Part shown: piece by piece, positions 1 to 7,440 of the stretch
How positions within the stretch are numbered: the stretch's first letter is position 1
How the letters are laid out: each line of letters opens with the position of its first letter
Source of the DNA: Lacrimispora defluvii
Lineage (GTDB): Bacteria; Bacillota; Clostridia; Lachnospirales; Lachnospiraceae
Direction: 5' to 3'
DNA length: 37,849 nt
Assembly (NCBI GenBank): GCA_013036995.1
Contig: JAAOXG010000022.1
Location: forward strand, 1-37,849
The notes under the pieces: generated by a model
The model's input: the letters and a program-made list of their open reading frames with translations, nothing else
Databases searched by the model: none
Told to the model about the DNA's origin: nothing
Translations under genes and position numbers: made by a program

Positions 1-414
1 GGCTGCGGAGGCCATCACGACCACGATCATGACCATGAAGAGGGAAGCTGTGGCTGCGGAGGCCATCACCACGACCATGATCATAATCACGGAGAAGGCT
101 GCAGCTGCGGCCATGACCACGATCACCATCATGCTGACGAGGTATTCACCAGCTGGGGACTTGAGAATGTGTCTGCTATGAGCAAGGAGACACTGGACCG
201 GATTCTTGACGAACTTGCTTACGGCGATGGTTTTGGAGACGTACTTCGTGCCAAAGGCATGATACCTGGCATAGATAAGGGAACATGGCTTTATTTTGAT
301 CTGGTTCCGGAACAATATGAGATCAGAGATGGTAACCCGGAGTACACTGGTAAAGTGTGTGTAATCGGGGCTAATTTAAAAGAAGAAGAATTAAAGCTTG
401 CCTTTGGCAAATAA
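1..414 (+). CDS. CobW/COG0523 GTPase, C-terminal part (5' truncated by window)
   Basis: Frame 1 is open from the first base to the TAA at 412-414, giving the last 137 residues of a protein whose start lies outside the window. Residues 1-44 of the visible part hold 16 His and 5 Cys in three Cys-Gly/His-Asp blocks (for example CGCGGHHHDHDH), the metal-binding tract typical of one branch of COG0523 metallochaperones. After it comes a CobW C-terminal-type domain (about residues 47-137, with SWGLENVSAMSKETLDRIL and a GTWLYFDLVPEQYEI stretch). The GTPase domain is not visible. The ATG at 169 is internal and not the true start. Family knowledge: such proteins deliver or handle Zn, Co or Ni. Which metal is served here cannot be told from the sequence. 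The gene is followed 17 bp later by a second CobW-type gene, so the two are probably one operon. Confidence 0.88.
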   Translation, partial: GCGGHHDHDHDHEEGSCGCGGHHHDHDHNHGEGCSCGHDHDHHHADEVFTSWGLENVSAMSKETLDRILDELAYGDGFGDVLRAKGMIPGIDKGTWLYFDLVPEQYEIRDGNPEYTGKVCVIGANLKEEELKLAFGK

Positions 415-431
415 GTGGACTGGAGGGAATC

Positions 432-1385
432 ATGAGTAATATCGACGAAATGGAAGATGATTTTATGCCGGTTTTTCTGATCGATGGATTTTTGGAGTCA
501 GGAAAGACCCAATTCCTTCAATTCACTATGGAACAGGATTATTTTAAGGCGGAAGGGAAGACACTTCTCATTGTCTGCGAAGAAGGTGAAACGGAGTACA
601 GTGACGAGCTGCTGAAAAAGACTAAGACGGCAGCTGTATACATTGACAGTCTGGAGGAATTAAGCCAGGAGAGACTTTTGGAACTGGAACTTTTGTATAA
701 TCCGGAGAGAGTCTTAATTGAATGGAATGGCATGTGGAATTTAGATGATCTAAAGCTTCCGGATGACTGGAACGTTTACCAGCAGATAACGCTGATCGAT
801 ATGTCTACCTTTGATCTGTATGCTGCCAATATGAAGTCCCTTTTATATGCAATGGTACGCAATTCCGAGATGATTATCTGCAACCGTTGTGATGGAATCG
901 AAGATCTGTCTGGCTATCGGCGTACATTAAAATCCATGTGTCCACGAGGAGAAATCGTATTTGAGGATTCAGAAGGGGAAGTAAATGAAATTGCAGAAGA
1001 GGACTTACCTTATGACATCAGTGCTGATTTAGTGGAGATATCTCCGGAAGCTTATGGGATCTGGTACCTGGACTGTATGGAGCGGCGGGATCGCTATGAA
1101 GGAAAGACGGTGGAATTTACCGCAATGGTTTTAAAAACTCCCGACTTTCCAAAGAATTACTTCGTTCCGGGGCGCATGGCCATGACCTGCTGTGAGGATG
1201 ATATGACATTTCTGGGCTTTATCACCAAGTCCAGAGAGGCCAAAGATCTTGAGACAAAGCAGTGGGTTCGGGTGAAGGCCAGGATTGCATATGAATACTG
1301 GAAAGATTATGAAGGGGAAGGACCGGTTCTTTATGCCGAGTCGGTAGAACCTGCAAAGCCAGTGAAAGGGTTTGTACAATTTTAA
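432..1385 (+). CDS. CobW-type GTPase fused to a YcgQ (TIGR03943)-like C-terminal domain
   Basis: This 317-residue protein starts at an ATG behind GGAGGG. Near the N-terminus it carries the P-loop GFLESGKT (about residues 19-26), the form seen in CobW/HypB/UreG metallochaperone GTPases. A degenerate switch segment (IEWNGMW) follows, and NRCD stands where NKxD is expected for guanine specificity. From about residue 220 the protein changes character: YEGKTVEFTAMV, FPKNYFVPGRMAMTCC and a KQWVRVKARI segment. These resemble the C-terminal domain of YcgQ/TIGR03943 proteins, which in many Firmicutes are encoded beside a YcgR-type permease and a CobW GTPase. The paired Cys (TCC) is conserved in that domain. 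A role in metal homeostasis, probably zinc, is inferred from family and from the His-rich CobW gene upstream. No membrane segment is visible, so it should be cytosolic. Confidence 0.78.
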   Translation: MSNIDEMEDDFMPVFLIDGFLESGKTQFLQFTMEQDYFKAEGKTLLIVCEEGETEYSDELLKKTKTAAVYIDSLEELSQERLLELELLYNPERVLIEWNGMWNLDDLKLPDDWNVYQQITLIDMSTFDLYAANMKSLLYAMVRNSEMIICNRCDGIEDLSGYRRTLKSMCPRGEIVFEDSEGEVNEIAEEDLPYDISADLVEISPEAYGIWYLDCMERRDRYEGKTVEFTAMVLKTPDFPKNYFVPGRMAMTCCEDDMTFLGFITKSREAKDLETKQWVRVKARIAYEYWKDYEGEGPVLYAESVEPAKPVKGFVQF

Positions 1386-1413
1386 AAGAGCTATATTGTT
1401 ATTTTAATAGATT

Positions 1414-1451
1414 GCAGTTGGAAGAATTATTCTTTTTCCAACTGCTTTTTT
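1414..1451 (+). terminator. Rho-independent terminator after the CobW pair
   Basis: GCAGTTGG at 1414-1421 pairs with CCAACTGC at 1438-1445, extendable by A-T pairs, and is followed by a run of T. It closes the CobW-type operon. Confidence 0.85.
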
Positions 1452-1589
1452 GTTTATTATTCTGTTTTTAAGTGTTCATAAATAATGAATTTGATCTATG
1501 AATAATAATTAATAACAGGGTGATAATAATTCGAAAAGTAATTTGTAATATAATATAAAATTATAATTAAAACAGAAAGTAGAGAAGGA

Positions 1590-2846
1590 ATGGAAGTTAA
1601 AGAGCGAATTGTGCAAGATAAAGGTTTAGATCACACTCTTAAATTATTGGAAGAAGGATATCCTTTTATCAAAAATAGAATGGATCTTTATAAATGTAAT
1701 ATGTTTGAAACTCATATAATGGGAAAAAAAACTGTTTGTATAAGCGGCGAAGAGGCTTGTAAAATTTTTTATGATGAAGATTTATTTCAACGAAAGGGGG
1801 CAATGCCAAAGAGAATACAAAAAACTCTGTTAGGCGTTAATGCTATTCAGGGGATGGATAATAAAGCACATAAACAGCGAAAACTTTTTTTTATGTCGTT
1901 AATGACTGAGGATCATCAAAAGAAACTCGGTGAGCTTTTTGAGAATGAAATGGAAGCTTCTGCTGATAGATGGACAAATACGGAAGAAATTATACTTTTT
2001 CGTGAAGCCAGAAATATCCTATGTAAGGCAGCATGTTTTTGGACTGGAGTTCCATTGCCGGAATCTGATGTAGAAAGCAGGGCAGATGATTTTTGCGCAA
2101 TGATTGATGGATTTGGCGGAGTGGGGCCCAGGTACTGGAAAGGAAAGGCTGCACGAAATAGAACCGAGGCATGGATAGAAGCAATAATAGAGGATGTGAG
2201 ACAAGGGAAGCTGACTGTAAAAGCTGATTCGCCACTCCATCAAATGGCTTTTCACAGGGAGCCTGATGGCAGCCAGATGGAGTTGCAGATGGCTGCAAAA
2301 GAGCTCATAAACGTAATTAGACCAATTGTCGCTATTTCAACATATATTACATTTACAGCTTTAGCAATATACGAACATCCTGAATGTCATGATGAACTGG
2401 TAGGTGGCGATAACAAATATTTTGAAATGTTTGTACAGGAAGTTCGCCGATACTATCCGTTTACTCCATTTGTAGGAGCAGAGGTACGCAAAGACTTTAA
2501 TTGGAATCAGTATGAGTTTAAAAAAGGAGTTCTTGTATTACTTGATGTCTATGGTATGAATCATGATTCTAAAATATGGAATAGCCCTGATGAATTTCAG
2601 CCAAAGCGTTTTGAGGAGCAAAAAAACAGGACATTTAGTTTTATCCCTCAAGGCGGTGGAGATCCTGGAAAGGGACATCGCTGTCCTGGTGAAGGTATTA
2701 CAATTGAAATTATGAAAGCAAGTTTAAATTTTCTTGTTAACAAAATTGATTTTGAAGTTCCGGATCAAGATTTAAGATACAGCCTTTCAAGATTTCCCAC
2801 TTTGCCTGAAAGTGGGTTTATTATGAAAAACATCAGAAAGAAATAA
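1590..2846 (+). CDS. cypC: CYP152-family fatty-acid peroxygenase (cytochrome P450)
   Basis: This is a full-length (418 aa) P450 of the CYP152 type, like Bacillus subtilis CypC (P450-BSbeta) and the CYP152 of Clostridium acetobutylicum. Visible hallmarks are the ExxR pair E284/R287, the haem-ligand region FIPQGGG...GHRCPGEG with Cys365, and Arg244-Pro245 in NVIRPIVAIS, which in this family binds the fatty-acid carboxylate in place of the usual acid-alcohol pair. Gln87 (NAIQGMD) matches the Gln85 of BSbeta rather than the His of the OleT decarboxylase, so H2O2-driven alpha/beta-hydroxylation of fatty acids is the likely reaction. Such enzymes need no reductase partner and none is encoded nearby. 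The gene stands alone between two terminators and is visibly more AT-rich than its neighbours, suggesting transfer. The ribosome site (AGAGAAGGA) lies very close to the ATG and looks weak. Confidence 0.93.
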   Translation: MEVKERIVQDKGLDHTLKLLEEGYPFIKNRMDLYKCNMFETHIMGKKTVCISGEEACKIFYDEDLFQRKGAMPKRIQKTLLGVNAIQGMDNKAHKQRKLFFMSLMTEDHQKKLGELFENEMEASADRWTNTEEIILFREARNILCKAACFWTGVPLPESDVESRADDFCAMIDGFGGVGPRYWKGKAARNRTEAWIEAIIEDVRQGKLTVKADSPLHQMAFHREPDGSQMELQMAAKELINVIRPIVAISTYITFTALAIYEHPECHDELVGGDNKYFEMFVQEVRRYYPFTPFVGAEVRKDFNWNQYEFKKGVLVLLDVYGMNHDSKIWNSPDEFQPKRFEEQKNRTFSFIPQGGGDPGKGHRCPGEGITIEIMKASLNFLVNKIDFEVPDQDLRYSLSRFPTLPESGFIMKNIRKK

Positions 2847-2865
2847 GGCTGTAGAAGTACCAAAA

Positions 2866-2915
2866 AAAGACTGACAAACGCTGTTTTTTAATTTAACAAG
2901 CGTGTGTCAGTCTTT
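2866..2915. terminator. Bidirectional terminator between convergent genes
   Basis: AAAGACTGACA (2866-2876) pairs with TGTCAGTCTTT (2905-2915), with an inner ACGCT/AGCGT pairing. A-runs on the left and T-runs on the right serve both strands. It separates the P450 gene from the convergent deacetylase-like gene. Confidence 0.75.
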
Positions 2916-2927
2916 GCATATGGACCA

Positions 2928-4331
2928 TTATTTCATAGGCGGAACCGGTGTAGGTCTTGCCGGATCAAATACATCAGGTACATTAAATAAATCATTCAGG
3001 CTGTCAGGATAGTAAAACATCCGGTAACCATCTAAATTTCTTCTGGCCTGTCTGAAGTAATCAGGTCCAAGCTGCATCCACACAGGCTTACTTGCGTCTA
3101 CGTTACAGAAGTAGCGGAAGCCTTTGGATTTTAAATATGTAAAACGTTCGTTGCTGTCAGTGTAAGGAGTCCAGCTTCCGATATCACTTCCAAATGGGAA
3201 CAGGATGATATCAGTAGGACCGATAATGGATTCCACATTGCGCTCCCATTTATCCGTATCTGTCTTAAAGTGATTCATGGAAATCTCACCCATGTTCCGG
3301 TGCCCCCAACTGTGGGAAGACAGTTCCCAGCCGTGATCCTTTAATGCCTGTGCAACCTTTGCAGCCTCCTGACGGTCTGCTTCATAGTTTGGGTTGGTAT
3401 CTTTATAAGCTTCGTCAGTCCGATAACCTAAAATTCCGTTGTAACCGGTAAAGGCAAGAATTCCCCTTGCTCCCTTATAAGAAAAACCTGGGTGGGTTTT
3501 TATAAAATTCTCAAGAATTGGTACTAAATCATAATCGCCTACAGAAACACTTCCGTCATCCATCTCCATCTCACAGGTGGGATAACCGTCCTCTCCAATT
3601 ATGATCCGGGTGGCAAAGCCATCGCCTTTCATATATTCATAATAACATACATCATCCTGTGACAGTACAAAAGCCTTTTTTCCAGGAGGCAGCATAATGT
3701 CTCCATATACAAACTTTGGATTACCGTTCTCATCCTTCTTTTCATATGCCAGATCATGAATTTTTACAAGTACATAACCTTTGTCATACATGGATTGCAT
3801 CATCTTAATAAATTCATCTTTCGTCGTCATCATCTGGTTATAGCCATCCTGCTTGGAATCACCGTCAAACGCTTTCGAGGTATCCATAATCAGTGAATGG
3901 AAAAATATATGGGTGACTTCCTGTGAATTAATACGGACAAGGGCAGCTTTGGCCGTCTCGTAATCGGAAACCGCTTTCGTTACCTCTTCCTTTTCCACAA
4001 ACCTGGTGTCTGATTTCAAAAGATTAATGGCCCCGTCATAATCGTATTGGGAAGCAAGCTGTTCCGCGTTTGATAAAAGAGCCTTCAAATCTGCTTCTGA
4101 TGTATCAGCCGGGGTAGTCTCCTCAGAAGAAGGCTGTGCTTCGCTTTCAGAAGAAACAGCAGCCGATGAGCCGGCAGGTATCAGCTTATGATGCAGCTTC
4201 TTATTGATAACAATTCCACAGAGTACCATAACCATTACAATCAGCAGACCAGTCAGAATAATTGCAATCATGTTTTTTGAGTGTTTTGGCCCTTTTCCAA
4301 CATTCCATTTACGATAATCATTTTGATTCAT
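2928..4331 (-). CDS. Membrane-anchored polysaccharide deacetylase-like protein
   Basis: This 467-residue protein has a short basic cytoplasmic start, one membrane anchor (about residues 22-43, IAIILTGLLIVMVMVLCGIV) and a Ser/Glu/Thr-rich linker (about 53-83). A helical spacer follows, then a NodB-like (carbohydrate esterase 4) domain. Seen motifs: LSQDDV where the family usually has TFDD, SSHSWGH as the metal-binding HSxxH motif, and a later FPFGSD segment. The role by family is extracytoplasmic removal of N-acetyl groups from a cell-wall or surface polysaccharide. The unusual first motif and the inserted region between motifs 1 and 2 make the exact substrate uncertain. The start is the ATG whose upstream region reads GAGG on the minus strand. 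It is divergent from the carboxypeptidase gene. Confidence 0.8.
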   Translation of the reverse strand: MNQNDYRKWNVGKGPKHSKNMIAIILTGLLIVMVMVLCGIVINKKLHHKLIPAGSSAAVSSESEAQPSSEETTPADTSEADLKALLSNAEQLASQYDYDGAINLLKSDTRFVEKEEVTKAVSDYETAKAALVRINSQEVTHIFFHSLIMDTSKAFDGDSKQDGYNQMMTTKDEFIKMMQSMYDKGYVLVKIHDLAYEKKDENGNPKFVYGDIMLPPGKKAFVLSQDDVCYYEYMKGDGFATRIIIGEDGYPTCEMEMDDGSVSVGDYDLVPILENFIKTHPGFSYKGARGILAFTGYNGILGYRTDEAYKDTNPNYEADRQEAAKVAQALKDHGWELSSHSWGHRNMGEISMNHFKTDTDKWERNVESIIGPTDIILFPFGSDIGSWTPYTDSNERFTYLKSKGFRYFCNVDASKPVWMQLGPDYFRQARRNLDGYRMFYYPDSLNDLFNVPDVFDPARPTPVPPMK

Positions 4332-4464
4332 AACGAAACCTCATAATTCTGTTATATTTTTGGTTGTATCTATTACTAAAATAACATTCCCTGTCCAAGT
4401 ATAGCATACTTTGTAGAAAGATGAAATGAAAATGGGGTAATTTTTTTTGGGAAAAGTGGCATAT

Positions 4465-4485
4465 GTATGGGAAGCAGTCCCATAC
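4465..4485. promoter_or_regulatory. Perfect inverted repeat and sigma-G-like promoter upstream of dacF
   Basis: GTATGGGA (4465-4472), five spacer bases, and TCCCATAC (4478-4485) form a perfect palindrome. GCATA at 4459-4463 and CATACAA at 4481-4487, 17 bp apart, resemble a forespore (sigma-G/F) promoter with one deviation in the -10. B. subtilis dacF is known to be forespore-transcribed. The promoter call is tentative. Confidence 0.35.
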
Positions 4486-4523
4486 AATGATAGAAAGATA
4501 TAGATCAGAGGAACGTGTATAAC

Positions 4524-5759
4524 ATGAAAAGAGTTACAGCATTTATATTAAGCTTTTTTCTGCTATTTTCCTGCTTCTGCCAGACGGTGACAGCGCAGGA
4601 GCCGGATATAGCGGTTGCCTCGGACATGATTGTAAAAGCAGAAGAGGCCCAGGCGGTTAATACAGAAGGCGGCCCGGCCCTGCAGTCTCCAAGTGCGATT
4701 TTAATGGAAGCATCTACCGGGCAGGTCATTTACGAAAAAGATGCAGATGAAAAAAGAAGTCCTGCCAGCATCACAAAAATTATGACACTTATTCTTATTT
4801 TTGATGCTCTGGAATCAGGTAAGATCAAACTGACCGATGAAGTAGTGACCAGTGCCCACGCAAAATCCATGGGAGGATCTCAGGTATTTCTGGAAGAAGG
4901 GGAAGTACAGACAGTTGAAACTCTGATCAAATGTATTGTCGTTGCATCAGGCAATGATGCCTCCGTCGCCATGGCGGAGTACATAGCAGGAACAGAGGAT
5001 GAATTTGTAAAGATGATGAATGAGCGGGCGGCAGCTCTTGGAATGACAAATACCCATTTTGAAGACTGCTGCGGTCTTACAGAATCGCCTACCCATGTGA
5101 CAACTGCCAGAGATATTGCAACCATGTCAAGGGAACTGATTAATAAGTATCCGCAGATTCATAACTATTCAACCATCTGGATGGAAAACATCACTCACGT
5201 GACGAAACAGGGAACGAAAGAATTTGGTTTGTCTAATACCAATAAGCTTTTAAAAATGGCAACAAACTTTAATGTAACAGGTTTAAAGACCGGATCTACT
5301 TCTATTGCAAAGTACTGTCTCTCTGCAACTGCAGAAAAAGATGGTGTCCGTCTCATTGCATCCATTATGGCAGCGCCGGATTATAAGGTGAGGTTTGCAG
5401 ATGCCCAGACTCTCTTAAACTATGGTTATGCAAACTGTAAGCTATATGAAGATAAAGAGATGCTGCCCCTTCCGGATATGATTGTAGATAACGGTGTGGA
5501 TGAGAAAGTTCCTTTGAAATACGGCGGTTCCTTTTCTTATTTAAGCTTAAAGGGAGAGGACTTTACTGCAATAGAAAGGAAACTGGAGCTTGTTCCGTCA
5601 GTGTCTGCTCCTGTTGAAGAAGGCCAGCCTGCAGGAAACCTTGTATATAGCCTTGGGGGAAAGAAGATCGGCGAAGTTCCGGTTCTGACAGCAGGAGCTG
5701 TGCGGGAAGCAAAGTTTGGAGATTATTTAAAACGGCTTCTCCATGCGTTTAGTTTGTAG
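4524..5759 (+). CDS. dacF: D-alanyl-D-alanine carboxypeptidase, DacF/PBP5-like (peptidase S11)
   Basis: This secreted low-molecular-weight penicillin-binding protein trims the terminal D-Ala from peptidoglycan pentapeptides. Numbered from the ATG at 4524, the active-site motifs are S82-I-T-K85, S142-G-N144 and K255-T-G257, in the usual order and spacing. The N-terminus (MKRVTAFILSFFLLFSCFCQTVTAQ) is a typical Sec signal peptide. A C-terminal beta domain (about 300-375) and a terminal hydrophobic/basic tail that may sit on the membrane follow. A GTG at 4515 could extend the protein by three residues, but AGAGG at 4507-4511 is only 3 nt from the GTG and 12 nt from the ATG; ATG is preferred. The gene is monocistronic with its own terminator. 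The dacF symbol is by family resemblance; sporulation use is inference from the promoter-like sequence. Confidence 0.9.
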   Translation: MKRVTAFILSFFLLFSCFCQTVTAQEPDIAVASDMIVKAEEAQAVNTEGGPALQSPSAILMEASTGQVIYEKDADEKRSPASITKIMTLILIFDALESGKIKLTDEVVTSAHAKSMGGSQVFLEEGEVQTVETLIKCIVVASGNDASVAMAEYIAGTEDEFVKMMNERAAALGMTNTHFEDCCGLTESPTHVTTARDIATMSRELINKYPQIHNYSTIWMENITHVTKQGTKEFGLSNTNKLLKMATNFNVTGLKTGSTSIAKYCLSATAEKDGVRLIASIMAAPDYKVRFADAQTLLNYGYANCKLYEDKEMLPLPDMIVDNGVDEKVPLKYGGSFSYLSLKGEDFTAIERKLELVPSVSAPVEEGQPAGNLVYSLGGKKIGEVPVLTAGAVREAKFGDYLKRLLHAFSL

Positions 5760-5779
5760 GTGAATTAGTTAAAAAAGCT

Positions 5780-5810
5780 AAAGGAGCAGATTTTTCTGCT
5801 CCTTTCCTGA
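5780..5810 (+). terminator. Terminator after dacF
   Basis: AAAGGAGCAG (5780-5789) pairs with CTGCTCCTTT (5796-5805) across a T-rich loop. Confidence 0.8.
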
Positions 5811-5830
5811 TTTTGTGTGCATGGTAAACG

Positions 5831-6031
5831 ATGCCTGTATCTGTTCCGTGTCAGCTTCAAAAGATCCAAAAACCTGAAAGGATCTTTGGCTGCCGGCTTG
5901 CAGGCAGGAAAGAAGGACTTGACAAACAGGCCAGTGCTCAGGCAATCTATACCTATACATTAAATGCAGCGATTGAATTTATTAAGATCCTGGGGGAAAA
6001 AGATCTTACTGGAGAAGGAGGAAAAGAATAA
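5831..6031 (+). CDS. Short ORF or gene remnant coupled to the ROK kinase
   Basis: A 66-codon ORF whose stop overlaps the next gene's start as TAATG (6029-6033), the arrangement of translational coupling. The second half (SAQAIYTYTLNAAIEFIKI) looks like real protein, while the first half is basic and low in hydrophobic pattern. There is no convincing ribosome site before the ATG and a stop lies two codons upstream. It could be the 3' remnant of a decayed gene once in operon with the ROK gene, or a chance ORF. No family was recognised. Confidence 0.25.
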   Translation: MPVSVPCQLQKIQKPERIFGCRLAGRKEGLDKQASAQAIYTYTLNAAIEFIKILGEKDLTGEGGKE

Positions 6032-6966
6032 TGGAATTTCTTGTAATTGATGCAGGCGGTACATTTATTAAGTATGCTCTTATGAATGCAGACGGGGAAT
6101 TTATTGAAAAAGGCAAGGTTAGGACCACAGTTTGTGAAAGTGAGAATCTGGAGAATTATCTGGAAACCCTGTTTTCCATTTTTAAAAAGTATGAAGGCAG
6201 GGCAGAGGGGATTGCCATGAGTGCACCCGGGATATTAGACAGTGAGACAGGATTCTGCTATACAGGCGGGAGAATAAGCTGCGTGACAGGTCATAATATG
6301 GTTGAGCTGCTTCAGGAGAAATGTAAAGTGCCTGTTACAATTGAAAATGACGGGAAATGTGCGGCATTGGCAGAAAAATGGATGGGGAGTCTGAAAGACG
6401 TAAATAACGGTATTGTCCTTGTACTGGGAACTGCGGTAGGTGGTGGTCTGATTATCGACGGCAAGATCTATAAGGGAAACCATTTTTCAGCAGGAGAATT
6501 CAGCTATATGGCAGTCTCAGATGAAAATCTGGATCAGATGAGCGGATATTGGGGAACTGCGGGAGGTGCGACAGCCCTGATCAAAGCGGTATCAGAAGAA
6601 ACGGGAATTCCTAAGGAAGAGCTTGATGGTATCCGTATCTTTGAGATGGCAGAACAGGGGAATCCGGAAGTGTTAAAGGGGTTGGACCGCTATACGAAAC
6701 AGCTTGCAGTCCGGATTTATAATTTACAGGTACTGTTTGATGCGGAGCTTGTGGCAATCGGAGGCGGAATCAGCAAACAGCCTCTTCTGATTGAGTATAT
6801 CAGAAAACATGTGGATAAATTCTGCAATGAAAATCCTCTGCGGAAACTGTCTCCTTATTTACCAAGACCGGAGGTTGTTGCCTGCCGCTATTTTAATGAT
6901 TCGAATCTGATTGGAGCCCTGTATCATTATAGGAAGAAAAAAAACATTGATTTTCTATTTCACTGA
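6031..6966 (+). CDS. ROK-family sugar kinase
   Basis: This 311-residue protein has an N-terminal ATP-binding segment DAGGTFIKYAL (about residues 7-17). It also has the ROK core: SAPGILD (about 64-70), the acceptor/catalytic region VTIENDGKCAALAEK (about 105-119), and GTAVGGGLIIDGKIYKG. The zinc-site signature CxCGxxGCxE of typical glucokinase/NagK members is absent; this stretch reads FSAGEFSYMAVSD instead. It therefore belongs to the zinc-less ROK group, which includes beta-glucoside kinases. There is no N-terminal helix-turn-helix, so it is a kinase rather than a ROK repressor. It phosphorylates some hexose or glycoside in the cytosol; the substrate is unknown. GGAGAAGGAGG precedes the ATG, a strong ribosome site. 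Confidence 0.85.
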   Translation: MEFLVIDAGGTFIKYALMNADGEFIEKGKVRTTVCESENLENYLETLFSIFKKYEGRAEGIAMSAPGILDSETGFCYTGGRISCVTGHNMVELLQEKCKVPVTIENDGKCAALAEKWMGSLKDVNNGIVLVLGTAVGGGLIIDGKIYKGNHFSAGEFSYMAVSDENLDQMSGYWGTAGGATALIKAVSEETGIPKEELDGIRIFEMAEQGNPEVLKGLDRYTKQLAVRIYNLQVLFDAELVAIGGGISKQPLLIEYIRKHVDKFCNENPLRKLSPYLPRPEVVACRYFNDSNLIGALYHYRKKKNIDFLFH

Positions 6967-6976
6967 TCAGCTATTA

Positions 6977-7030
6977 AAATACACCTTTGACGCAAGATCG
7001 CGTGAAAGGTGTATTTTCTATTTAAATTTT
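6977..7030 (+). terminator. Terminator after the ROK kinase
   Basis: AAAATACACCTTT (6977-6989) pairs with AAAGGTGTATTTT (7005-7017), with an inner CGC/GCG pairing, followed by a T-rich stretch. Confidence 0.8.
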
Positions 7031-7043
7031 TTTCTAATGGGTG

Positions 7044-7072
7044 TTGACAACTAATATTATATCGCATATAAT
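7044..7072 (+). promoter_or_regulatory. Consensus sigma-A promoter of the PspC-PadR operon
   Basis: TTGACA at 7044-7049, exactly 17 bp, then TATAAT at 7067-7072: both hexamers are perfect. A promoter this strong before a PadR-containing operon suggests that repression sets its output. Confidence 0.85.
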
Positions 7073-7100
7073 AACAATATATTATACAACATATAATATA
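7055..7100. promoter_or_regulatory. Two palindromes, candidate PadR operators
   Basis: TATTATATCGCATATAATA (7055-7073) is an 8-3-8 palindrome that covers the -10 box. A second one, TATATTATA / TATAATATA (arms 7078-7086 and 7092-7100), lies about 25 bp downstream. Binding by the PadR protein encoded in the operon is inference. Confidence 0.5.
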
Positions 7101-7156
7101 AAAACAAAAATAATATTATAGATGAAAATTAAAAGTCAGAGGAAAGGTGGTCAATC

Positions 7157-7405
7157 GTGGGAGCAAAGCGTTTGTACCGTTCAGTGAAGAACAAAGTTTT
7201 ATGTGGAGTTTGTGGAGGAATTGGTGAGTATCTGGCTGTGGATCCGGTGATGATAAGGCTGATATGGATTCTGCTTATGCTGTTTCAGACATGGAGGCAT
7301 TTGTTTCACCTGATAACCGGGGCATCCTTAATCGGCGGAAGTATTGCCATTTATATACTAGCTGCAGTGATCATACCAAAGGATCCGGGAGAAGGCAGAG
7401 AGTAA
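7157..7405 (+). CDS. PspC-domain membrane protein
   Basis: An 82-residue protein with the PspC signature: KRLYRS near the start, [23 protein letters not shown] (about residues 15-37) and a second hydrophobic span ending AVIIPKDP. The start is GTG at 7157, set by GGAAAGGTGG at 7141-7150. PspC proteins sit in the cytoplasmic membrane and, in proteobacteria, sense envelope stress with PspB. In Firmicutes such short PspC proteins are found with PadR, HAAS and DUF4097 genes, as here. It is first in the operon. A paralogue closes the operon at 9433. Confidence 0.88.
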   Translation: MGAKRLYRSVKNKVLCGVCGGIGEYLAVDPVMIRLIWILLMLFQTWRHLFHLITGASLIGGSIAIYILAAVIIPKDPGEGRE

Positions 7406-7440
7406 AGGAATACCCAGGCAGAAAAGATAGGAGTGGACGT

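Noticed and set aside
1590-2846. OleT-type fatty-acid decarboxylase
   Set aside because: Gln rather than His at the position corresponding to BSbeta Gln85; hydroxylation is more likely.
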